DNA of 10,084 nt, taken from positions 1-10,084 of the forward strand of contig JABJBD010000142.1 in the NCBI GenBank assembly GCA_018668795.1. Direction: 5' to 3'. Positions 1-5,643 of this stretch are shown here, piece by piece. The DNA comes from Candidatus Puniceispirillum sp. GTDB taxonomy: Bacteria; Pseudomonadota; Alphaproteobacteria; Puniceispirillales; Puniceispirillaceae. Position numbers and translations under genes: made by a program. The notes beneath the pieces are model-generated. The model saw nothing but the letters and a program-made list of their open reading frames with translations. It was not told the origin of the DNA and ran no database searches. Each line of letters begins with the position of its first letter. The first letter of the stretch is position 1.

Positions 1-172
1 ATTTACTTAAAGTGTTTTCTAACTAAGTTTTGATTTAGCGCAAACAAAACTCCCCACCCTTAGATCCACCAACTCATCAAATAAACCCCGGTCCGAGGCG
101 CAACGCCCAACCCATTCTAGGCCCCACCCCTTTCGAATAAGTCATTGTGAAACATGAAATAGGATAAGTAAC

Positions 173-287
173 CCCGATCCGTGGTCCACGGTCCGTGGTC
201 CTAGGAACTGGGATCAGGATCCTTGGATCACGGACCTATGTGCTTGGAACTTAGCCCTCGAACCTCGGAGCTTGGTTCAGGCAAGGT
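173..287. repeat. Degenerate heptanucleotide tandem array (GGNNCNN)
   Basis: Read from base 176 in steps of seven, the sequence forms consecutive units GATCCGT, GGTCCAC, GGTCCGT, GGTCCTA, GGAACTG, GGATCAG, GATCCTT, GGATCAC, GGACCTA, TGTGCTT, GGAACTT, AGCCCTC, GAACCTC, GGAGCTT and GGTTCAG. The fifth base is C in all 15 units (180, 187, ... 278), and base 173 in the same register is also C. The first base is G in 13 of 15 and the second is G in 12 of 15, while positions 6-7 vary freely. The unit at 281 (GCAAGGT) has lost the C. A 7-bp period rotates the codon frame, so this is not a coding repeat. Cyanobacteria have short tandemly repeated heptanucleotides; I know of no named equivalent here. 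Origin by slippage and function are both open. Confidence 0.8.
179..236. repeat. Inverted repeats within the heptad array
   Basis: GGTCCGTG at 190-197 is the exact reverse complement of CACGGACC at 229-236. Pairing continues inward with a G-T wobble (198/228), three pairs, one mismatch and four more pairs (203-206 with 220-223), giving about 16 pairs around a short centre. A competing perfect palindrome, CCGTGG-T-CCACGG, occupies 179-191. The direct repeat TCCGTGGTCC occurs at 178-187 and 192-201. Because heptad cores such as GGTCC and GGACC are mutually complementary, such foldbacks may simply follow from the repeat. They would make any transcript strongly structured. Confidence 0.65.
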
Positions 288-389
288 TGCGGGTAAGGTT
301 TTGATAGTTGACCATATGTGACGATATGCTAAGCTATTGATATAGCTAGATTCAGTCACGAATTGGCGCTTCGGTTAGGCATCGAACTA

Positions 390-405
390 CCCTTCACCCG
401 CTCCA
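390..405 (+). other. tRNA-Gly 3'-end-like fragment, possible att remnant
   Basis: CCCTTCACCCGCTCCA is the usual end of bacterial tRNA-Gly(GCC) genes: the 3' strand of the T stem, the 3' acceptor strand CACCCGC, discriminator U and CCA. It is followed by ATTTTCTTATT. The bases just upstream (ATCGAACTA) resemble a T loop but do not give a pairing T stem, so this is not a complete tRNA. GCGGGT at 289-294 could pair with ACCCGC at 396-401, but 101 bases separate the two and no cloverleaf fits. Retained tRNA 3' ends are a common footprint of integrase attachment sites; that reading is an inference. Confidence 0.4.
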
Positions 406-430
406 ATTTTCTTATTCGACATATTATAGC

Positions 431-444
431 GCCCCATTCGGGGC
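431..444. repeat. GC-rich hairpin GCCCC-ATTC-GGGGC
   Basis: A perfect 5-bp GC stem with an ATTC tetraloop. It is not followed by a T run on either strand, so it is not a standard intrinsic terminator. On the minus strand a perfect TATAAT (428 to 423) lies immediately downstream of it, with TTGCAG (453 to 448) 19 bp further upstream, a poor promoter spacing. Confidence 0.4.
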
Positions 445-482
445 CTCCTGCAACTTATCGCGGTCTCACCTATGCAGTCATG

Positions 483-488
483 TATAAT
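483..488 (+). promoter_or_regulatory. Candidate -10 element for the membrane protein gene
   Basis: A perfect TATAAT box about 110 bases upstream of the start codon at 600. The bases at the expected -35 position (about 460-465, GCGGTC) do not resemble TTGACA, so this is either activator dependent or a chance match. Confidence 0.25.
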
Positions 489-599
489 CGGTGTGGCCCA
501 ATATAAGCCATTGCGCAGATCATACAAATCAGTACCCTTTCACGGGCAATATAAACCATCCATGGGTTATTGTTCGTTGGTTTAGATATGGGGGATGTT

Positions 600-1028
600 A
601 TGTCATTGATAATCGCGTTGAAATTTTTTCACTATTTATCGCTTTTTCTGGCTGGCGGGCTTGGCGTTGCCAATGCACTTCTGGCCAAGGCGCATCAAAA
701 GGCAGGCATGCCGCCCGCGCCACCTGTTCAAAAAACCATGATGACGCTTGCGCGCCTTGGCCTTGTCGCATTGATAATCTTGTGGGTAACAGGAGTTATT
801 CTCACCAACCAGCTATATGGCAGTTTCAATCTTGGATGGGCGTTTCATCTGAAATTACTTGGTGCAACAGTCTTGCTTCTTGTGGTTGCCTTTTTGAATG
901 TCCATCTGGCAGATAGCGCAAAAAAAGGCACGCCGCCAAATCCAAAAATCATGAATGCCATTCCTTATATCGCCCGCACATCTTTGGCGGCGGTACTGAT
1001 CGGCATTGCGGTGGTGACAACCACATGA
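600..1028 (+). CDS. Small four-helix integral membrane protein, unknown function
   Basis: A 142-residue, very hydrophobic protein with four likely transmembrane helices at about residues 3-28, 50-72, 80-103 and 120-141. The short positively charged loop 30-46 (KAHQKAG...QK) and the polar loop 105-117 should both face the same side, probably the cytoplasm. ATG at 600 is preceded by GGGGG at 590-594 with 5 bases between, a plausible if unusual ribosome binding site. An in-frame ATG at 588 would add only four residues. Histidines at 11 (helix 1), 83 and 102 (helix 3), with Trp62 and Trp80, recall small CopD-like or haem-binding membrane families, but I see no diagnostic motif. The gene appears monocistronic and ends 52 bp from the converging ugd stop codon. 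The function is not recognised. Confidence 0.75.
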   Translation: MSLIIALKFFHYLSLFLAGGLGVANALLAKAHQKAGMPPAPPVQKTMMTLARLGLVALIILWVTGVILTNQLYGSFNLGWAFHLKLLGATVLLLVVAFLNVHLADSAKKGTPPNPKIMNAIPYIARTSLAAVLIGIAVVTTT

Positions 1029-1080
1029 CGCGGGCAAATACCTGACGCTTGGCGCGCCCAAATGGGTAACGACAAGACGC

Positions 1081-2385
1081 TTAACGGCCGATAGACGTAT
1101 AAACCAGTCCGGCTTCGCGCATCTGCGCAGCATCATAGATGTTGCGTAAATCAACCAGCACCGTGCCGCGCATGGACGCAATAAAATGCGCCGCGGTCAG
1201 CGCGCGGAATTCGTTCCATTCGGTGACAATAACAACCGCATCAGCATCCACAATACAGGTATCAGCACTATCACAATAGCTGACATTGCCGGGCAGCATA
1301 TGCCGTGCTTCATCCATCGCTTTCGGATCATAGGCCTTTATTTGCGCGCCTGCATTGGCAAGCTCATGCACAATATCAATTGATGGGCTATCCCGCATGT
1401 CGTCGGTTTCTGGTTTGAAGGCAAGTCCCAGAATGGCAATCACCTTGCCAGCAACAGCCCCATCTAGCGCCGACATCACGCGGCCAGCCATCGCTTGCTT
1501 GCGCCGGTCATTATAGGCCACGACTTCATCGACGATTCCAATATCGACATTATGCTGTTCGGCGGTTTTGACCAGCGCCAGCGTATCCTTTGGAAAACAT
1601 GATCCGCCATAGCCAGGCCCTGCATGCAGAAACTTGTTACCAATACGCTTATCCAGCCCCATACCCTTGGCGACATCATGCACATTCGCACCGACTGCCT
1701 CACATAGGTCGGCCATCTGGTTGATATAGGAAATTTTCACCGCCAGAAAGGCATTGCTGGCATATTTAATCAGCTCGGATGTTTCCAGCGCGGTAAAGAT
1801 AATCGGCGTCTCGATCAGATATAATGGTCGATACAGCGCACGTATTACCTCGCGGGCGCGTTCGCTTGTCGCGCCAACAACAACGCGGTCTGGGCGCATG
1901 AAATCGCTAATTGCTGCTCCTTCACGCAAAAATTCGGGGTTTGACGCCACGTCAAAATCAGCATCCGGATTCGTCTTTGACACAATGTCATAAACCTCAC
2001 GGCCCGTGCCCACCGGCACGGTCGATTTGGTCACCACAACTGTATAGCCATCCAGATGCGGGGCAATCTCGCGTGCCACCGCATAAACAAAAGACAGGTC
2101 AGCATGGCCATCGCCGCGTCTGGCTGGCGTGCCCACCGCAATGAAAACGGCATCCGCATCGGCAACAGCGGTGCCTAGATCAGTGGTGAAATGCAAACGG
2201 CTGGCAGCGACATTACGGGCAACAAGATCTTCAAGACCTGGTTCGTAAATCGGCATGGTACCATTCTGGATAAGATCGATTTTTGCTGGATCATTATCAA
2301 CGCATGTCACATCAAATCCGAATTCGGAAAAGCATGCGCCCGATACAAGGCCCACATATCCAGTTCCAACTACCGCAATTTTCAA
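1081..2385 (-). CDS. ugd: UDP-glucose 6-dehydrogenase
   Basis: Oxidises UDP-glucose to UDP-glucuronate with two NAD+, in the cytoplasm, for capsule, exopolysaccharide or LPS synthesis. The 434-residue product starts MKIAVVGTGYVG, the N-terminal NAD-binding GxGxxG (residues 7-12). It carries NPEFLREG at 149-156, the substrate-binding Lys/Asn stretch near 207-211, and the catalytic cysteine in GPGYGGSCFPKD (Cys263). The C-terminal UDP-binding domain includes LGLAFKPETDDMRDSP, typical of the family. I chose a TTG start at 2385 because GGAG at 2394-2397 lies 8 bases upstream and the protein then begins where relatives do; an in-frame TTG at 2403 has no such support. It lies 88 bp downstream of gmhA on the same strand, so co-transcription is likely. 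The length fits alphaproteobacterial relatives and all key residues are present. Confidence 0.97.
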   Translation of the reverse strand: MKIAVVGTGYVGLVSGACFSEFGFDVTCVDNDPAKIDLIQNGTMPIYEPGLEDLVARNVAASRLHFTTDLGTAVADADAVFIAVGTPARRGDGHADLSFVYAVAREIAPHLDGYTVVVTKSTVPVGTGREVYDIVSKTNPDADFDVASNPEFLREGAAISDFMRPDRVVVGATSERAREVIRALYRPLYLIETPIIFTALETSELIKYASNAFLAVKISYINQMADLCEAVGANVHDVAKGMGLDKRIGNKFLHAGPGYGGSCFPKDTLALVKTAEQHNVDIGIVDEVVAYNDRRKQAMAGRVMSALDGAVAGKVIAILGLAFKPETDDMRDSPSIDIVHELANAGAQIKAYDPKAMDEARHMLPGNVSYCDSADTCIVDADAVVIVTEWNEFRALTAAHFIASMRGTVLVDLRNIYDAAQMREAGLVYTSIGR

Positions 2386-2388
2386 AAT

Positions 2389-2397
2389 ACTATCTCC
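2389..2397 (-). promoter_or_regulatory. Ribosome binding site that fixes the ugd TTG start
   Basis: GGAGATAGT on the minus strand, with GGAG 8 bases before TTG at 2385. The same nine bases precede glcB (5634-5642). This site decides for the second of two in-frame TTG codons. Confidence 0.65.
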
Positions 2398-2473
2398 GTG
2401 CAAAGCTTATTCATCGACAGCCACGCTTTCAGACTTGTTATCCCCACGCTAGCATCACAATCTAATGGCTTTA

Positions 2474-3061
2474 TTAATAGCCCAGAATTTGCTCGACGGC
2501 CATGGTCAGCACATGCCCCAGCGCGATATGTGCTTCTTGAATATGCATGGTTTTACCGCTAGGCACCGCAAACAGCATATCGCTAAGCGGTGCCAGCTTG
2601 CCGCCACCTTCACCTGTAAAACCAATGGTCTTGATGCCAGCTGTGCGGGCGGTGGCAAACGCGGCAACCACATTCGCCGAATTACCACTGGTAGAAATGC
2701 CAATCAGCACGTCACCTTCGCGCCCCAAGGCTTCGACCTGACGCTGAAAAATACCTTCAAAACCAAAATCATTCGCATAGGCGGTGATAAAAGACGTATC
2801 CGTAGTCAGCGCCAAAGCCGCCAGCCCGCCACGTGGGCGTCTATGGTCAAGCGTCGCCACAAATTCGGCAGCAATATGTTGGGCATCACCTGCCGAACCG
2901 CCATTACCGCATAACATCACCTTGCCGCCTTGCGCCAGGGCATCGGCGATCATCTGCGCGGCGTCAATAATGGCAACGGCATATATATCTGCTGTTGCCA
3001 TTTTCACCGACGCTGATTCCACAAGTACCGCTTTGATTTCGGTTCCAGTTGGATATGCCAT
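2474..3061 (-). CDS. gmhA: Phosphoheptose isomerase (GmhA/DiaA SIS family)
   Basis: A 195-residue single SIS-domain protein, the usual length for GmhA, which converts sedoheptulose 7-phosphate to D-glycero-D-manno-heptose 7-phosphate, the first step to ADP-heptose for LPS core. Phosphate-binding and active-site segments are clear: CGNGGSAGDAQHIAAEF (51-67), with Glu66 at the catalytic glutamate position; ISTSGNSANV (122-131); and IQEAHIALGH (174-183), with His183 matching the catalytic histidine of E. coli GmhA. The ATG at 3061 has only a weak upstream AGAG about 11 bases away. It lies upstream of ugd and divergent from galU-manB, which suits a role in surface sugars. The replication regulator DiaA is a close homologue, but the two catalytic-position residues favour an enzyme. 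No gmhB, hldE or hldD is in view. Confidence 0.88.
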   Translation of the reverse strand: MAYPTGTEIKAVLVESASVKMATADIYAVAIIDAAQMIADALAQGGKVMLCGNGGSAGDAQHIAAEFVATLDHRRPRGGLAALALTTDTSFITAYANDFGFEGIFQRQVEALGREGDVLIGISTSGNSANVVAAFATARTAGIKTIGFTGEGGGKLAPLSDMLFAVPSGKTMHIQEAHIALGHVLTMAVEQILGY

Positions 3062-3082
3062 ATGGACAATTACTCTATCTGT

Positions 3083-3113
3083 TTGCTTGCCAATCTAGTT
3101 ATGAACCTATACT
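3083..3113 (+). promoter_or_regulatory. Candidate galU promoter in the divergent gap
   Basis: The 91-bp gap between the divergent gmhA and galU starts must hold both promoters. TATACT at 3108-3113 is a good -10 candidate. Possible -35 boxes are TTGCTT (3083-3088, 19-bp spacer) or TTGCCA (3087-3092, 15-bp spacer), neither ideal. I could not pick out a convincing leftward promoter for gmhA. Confidence 0.3.
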
Positions 3114-3152
3114 TGATAAGGATCAATGATGGATAGGTAAAAAGGACAGCAC

Positions 3153-4013
3153 ATGGTTAAAAAAGCCATTTTTCCTGTCGGCGGACTTGGCACACGTTTT
3201 CTGCCTGCGACCAAGGCTTTGCCTAAAGAAATGTTGCCGATCGTTGACAAACCGCTCATTCAATATGCTGTCGAAGAAGCGATCGAAGCTGGCATAGAAG
3301 AATTTATCTTTGTCACGGGCCGCAACAAGACCGCCATCGAAGATCATTTTGACCATAGTGTTGAGCTCGAATCGACATTGAAAATCCGTGGCAAGGCTCA
3401 GGCACTGGCCACCGTACATAATATGTTGCGCGATCCGGGATCGGTCATGTATGTCCGGCAACAGGAACCAGCGGGTCTTGGCCATGCTGTCTGGTGCGCG
3501 CGCCATATCGCCAAGGACGAACCGGTCGCCATCATCCTTGCTGACGATCTTATTCTGGGCAAAAGCTGCCTTGCCGAAATGGTTGATGCCTATGACGCCA
3601 AGGGCGGCGGCAATATGGTTGCGGTCATGGATGTGCCGCCTTCGCAAACCGAATCATATGGCATCGTAACGCCGGGCAAGATTGATGGAGCCTGTATCGA
3701 CGTACAGGGGCTAGTCGAAAAACCAGCCCCCGATCAGGCACCGTCAACACTTGCTGTTGTTGGACGCTATATCATCCAGCCTGAGGTGTTTGCCACATTG
3801 GCTACACAGGAACGCGGTGCTGGCAATGAAATCCAGCTAACCGACGCACTGGCCAAGCAGATTGGCAAAGCTCCCTTCACCGGATTGCGCTTTTCAGGCA
3901 CCCGTTTTGATTGCGGATCAAAGCTGGGCTATTTACAAGCCAATATCGCTTTCGCGCTTGAACGCCCCGATATAGCCGATGATTTACATCGCTGGATAAA
4001 AGAGACCCTTTAA
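3153..4013 (+). CDS. galU: UTP-glucose-1-phosphate uridylyltransferase
   Basis: Makes UDP-glucose from glucose 1-phosphate and UTP in the cytoplasm. The 286-residue product has the nucleotidyltransferase signature FPVGGLGTRFLPATK (7-21), where most relatives have VAGLGTR, then KEMLPIVDKPLIQY (25-38), the uridine-binding PAGLGHAV (106-113), the metal-binding LADD (129-132), VEKP (188-191), GNEIQLTDA (224-232) and FDCGSKLGYL (252-261). Length and motif order are normal. AAAGGA at 3141-3146, six bases before ATG, is a strong ribosome binding site. Its stop overlaps the start of the next gene (TAATG), so the two are translated together. Its product is the substrate of Ugd, encoded on the opposite strand, which makes a compact UDP-sugar locus. 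Confidence 0.97.
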   Translation: MVKKAIFPVGGLGTRFLPATKALPKEMLPIVDKPLIQYAVEEAIEAGIEEFIFVTGRNKTAIEDHFDHSVELESTLKIRGKAQALATVHNMLRDPGSVMYVRQQEPAGLGHAVWCARHIAKDEPVAIILADDLILGKSCLAEMVDAYDAKGGGNMVAVMDVPPSQTESYGIVTPGKIDGACIDVQGLVEKPAPDQAPSTLAVVGRYIIQPEVFATLATQERGAGNEIQLTDALAKQIGKAPFTGLRFSGTRFDCGSKLGYLQANIAFALERPDIADDLHRWIKETL

Positions 4014-5404
4014 TGTCCTCACATCAATTTGATCCCTCGATTCTGCGTGCCTATGATATTCGCGGCATTTATGACCAAACGCTGACCGATGCTGATGCCT
4101 TTGCCATTGGCCTAGCATTCACCGCCTGTATGGATGCGCGCGGCCTTGCCAAACGCATTGCTGTCGGGCGTGATGGGCGGCTGTCATCGCCTGCTCTTGC
4201 CAGCCACCTTATTGACGGGCTGGTGGCGGGAGGTGCGACGGTATTTGATATTGGCTGCGGGCCAACACCGATGCTCTATTATGCCAATGATGCGCTGGCA
4301 ACCGACGCGGCGATTCAGGTCACTGGAAGCCATAATCCACCAACGCATAACGGTTTTAAAATGATCATGGACGGCGCTGTCTTTTTTGGCGATGACATCA
4401 CTCACCTAGGCACCGTCAGCGCCACAGGGTCAACACGTCATGATGGCGGGCACGCCACCGAAATCTCAATTTTCGATGATTATGTTGCGCGGATTTTGCA
4501 CGGCGCCGATGTTGGCAATGTAACAGCTGTCTGGGATTGCGGTAATGGTGCCAGTGGCGAAGTTACCGATGCGCTCACCTGCCAGCTAAGCGGCACGCAT
4601 CATGTTCTATTTTCCAAGATTGATGGTACCTTTCCAAATCATCACCCTAATCCGGTTGATCCAGAAACGCTGGACATGTTACGCGATGCGGTGGCGGCAC
4701 ATAAAGCTGATCTGGGCATTGGCTTTGACGGTGATGGTGACAGGATCGGCCTGATCGATGCCAAAGGCCGACAGGTGCCTGGCGATCTTCTGACTGCCTA
4801 TCTGGCCTTGGACATTGCCCCAAAACATCAAGGCCGTCCCATGCTGCTTGATGTCAAATCATCCGATATGGCCATGTCTCTGATCGCTGCCACAGGGGCA
4901 GATGCCCAAATCTGGAAAACTGGACATAGCCATATGAAAAAGCGGATGGCTGAACTGGATGTGCCGCTGGCAGGCGAAATGTCTGGTCATATCTTTATCA
5001 AGGATGATTATTACGGCTTTGATGATGCCATATATGTCGCCTTGCGCGTGCTTGGCCAGATGCACCGGACAGGCCAGTCAATAACCGCCTTTATGGACAG
5101 TTTGCCCCCGCAATTTGCAACGCCCGAATTACGCATTGACTGTGACGATTCGAAAAAATTTACCGCCATGGATGCACTGGCCAGCTTTGCCACCACCCGT
5201 TTTGGCAATGATGATATGTCGAACATCTCGCTTGTCGATGGCGTGCGGGTTCGTAGCGCTTCGGGCTGGTGGTTGGTGCGCGCCTCGAATACCGAAGCGG
5301 CGCTTGTGGCACGCGCCGAAGGTGCCAGTCAGGCAGCACTTGATGGCTTGATTGGCGATCTACGCGAAACCCTAAGTCACGCCAATCTGACCGTCAAAGT
5401 CTGA
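4013..5404 (+). CDS. manB: Phosphomannomutase/phosphoglucomutase
   Basis: An alpha-D-phosphohexomutase of 463 residues, the size of AlgC-type PMM/PGM enzymes, interconverting mannose or glucose 6- and 1-phosphates. The N-terminus FDPSILRAYDIRG is typical. The phosphoserine loop is TGSHNPPTHNGFK with Ser106; the Mg-binding loop is GFDGDGDR with Asp239, Asp241 and Asp243; the sugar-binding loop is GEMSGH (321-326); and the phosphate-binding loop is RASNTEA (423-429). All four active-site loops are intact. The ATG shares its A with the galU stop (TAATG), with no separate ribosome binding site needed. Coupling to galU argues that the glucose 6-phosphate to glucose 1-phosphate reaction feeds UDP-glucose; phosphomannomutase activity is also likely, and sequence alone does not rank the two. 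No clear intrinsic terminator follows. Confidence 0.95.
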   Translation: MSSHQFDPSILRAYDIRGIYDQTLTDADAFAIGLAFTACMDARGLAKRIAVGRDGRLSSPALASHLIDGLVAGGATVFDIGCGPTPMLYYANDALATDAAIQVTGSHNPPTHNGFKMIMDGAVFFGDDITHLGTVSATGSTRHDGGHATEISIFDDYVARILHGADVGNVTAVWDCGNGASGEVTDALTCQLSGTHHVLFSKIDGTFPNHHPNPVDPETLDMLRDAVAAHKADLGIGFDGDGDRIGLIDAKGRQVPGDLLTAYLALDIAPKHQGRPMLLDVKSSDMAMSLIAATGADAQIWKTGHSHMKKRMAELDVPLAGEMSGHIFIKDDYYGFDDAIYVALRVLGQMHRTGQSITAFMDSLPPQFATPELRIDCDDSKKFTAMDALASFATTRFGNDDMSNISLVDGVRVRSASGWWLVRASNTEAALVARAEGASQAALDGLIGDLRETLSHANLTVKV

Positions 5405-5523
5405 CAATAAAACCTGATGGTAAGAAACCGATACTCTGATCTGGCGTTTGTCGGCTTTTGACACGTCAGACGATACCAAACCGTCATAATAGCTAATATC
5501 CGTCTATCTCAGACTGGCAGGCA

Positions 5524-5552
5524 TTGATATTTTGCTCAATTTGTCCTATCTG
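5524..5552 (+). promoter_or_regulatory. Candidate glcB promoter
   Basis: Within the 239-bp gap between manB and glcB, TTGATA (5524-5529) and TATCTG (5547-5552) are separated by 17 bp. The -35 is good and the -10 poor. The alternative TTGACA at 5458-5463 has no -10 box at a usable distance. A GATTC site lies just downstream at 5565-5569. No small gene or terminator-like hairpin is evident in this gap. Confidence 0.25.
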
Positions 5553-5643
5553 GTGGTGATACAGGATTCGGTTTGATGCACCGCGCTGGTCGCAACATTT
5601 ATCTTAAATCTCGCCCTGTTCTTTTCTTAATGTGGAGATAGTC

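Larger units (their letters stand above)
1..599. other. Gene-free region with repeats and hairpins
   Basis: No reading frame here has a recognisable product or a good ribosome binding site. The first 170 bases are rich in C runs on the + strand, and the 8-mer CCCCACCC occurs at 52-59 and again at 122-129. A degenerate 7-bp tandem array fills about 173-280. A tRNA-Gly 3'-end-like sequence lies at 390-405, a GC hairpin at 431-444, and a perfect TATAAT at 483-488. Small inverted repeats lie between them: CATAT/ATATG at 313-328 and AGCTAT/ATAGCT at 332-347. The region looks non-coding and repeat-derived. What lies upstream of the window is unknown. Confidence 0.7.

Noticed and set aside
173..287. 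CRISPR array or iterons
   Set aside because: Units are 7 bp and degenerate with no spacers. CRISPR repeats and plasmid iterons are much longer, and no cas or rep gene is present.
289..405. A tRNA or permuted tmRNA spanning GCGGGT (289) to TCCA (405)
   Set aside because: The ends can pair as an acceptor stem and hairpins lie between. But the length is 117 nt, the anticodon-like loop has 6 bases, no T stem forms, and permuted tmRNA has the opposite order of pieces.
361..420. Intrinsic terminator from AATTGG (362-367) / CCAATT (403-408) followed by T-rich sequence
   Set aside because: The stem is AT-rich with a mismatch, and the intervening stretch of about 35 bases is too long for an efficient terminator.
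491..916. A 141-codon open frame overlapping the membrane protein gene
   Set aside because: Its product is rich in Trp and Cys with no domain-like pattern. The overlapping frame from 600 gives a coherent four-helix protein with a better ribosome binding site.
1029..1080. Bidirectional terminator between the membrane protein gene and ugd
   Set aside because: GGCGCGCC and CCCAAATGGG give only short stems and there is no T run on either strand.
2474..3061. Annotation as DiaA replication-initiation factor
   Set aside because: Both catalytic positions of GmhA (Glu66, His183) are occupied and the neighbours are sugar-nucleotide genes, so an isomerase is the better call, though not certain.
5632..5643. 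GTG at 5632 as the glcB start
   Set aside because: It overlaps the GGAG ribosome site that serves ATG 5644, and the family length fits the ATG start.
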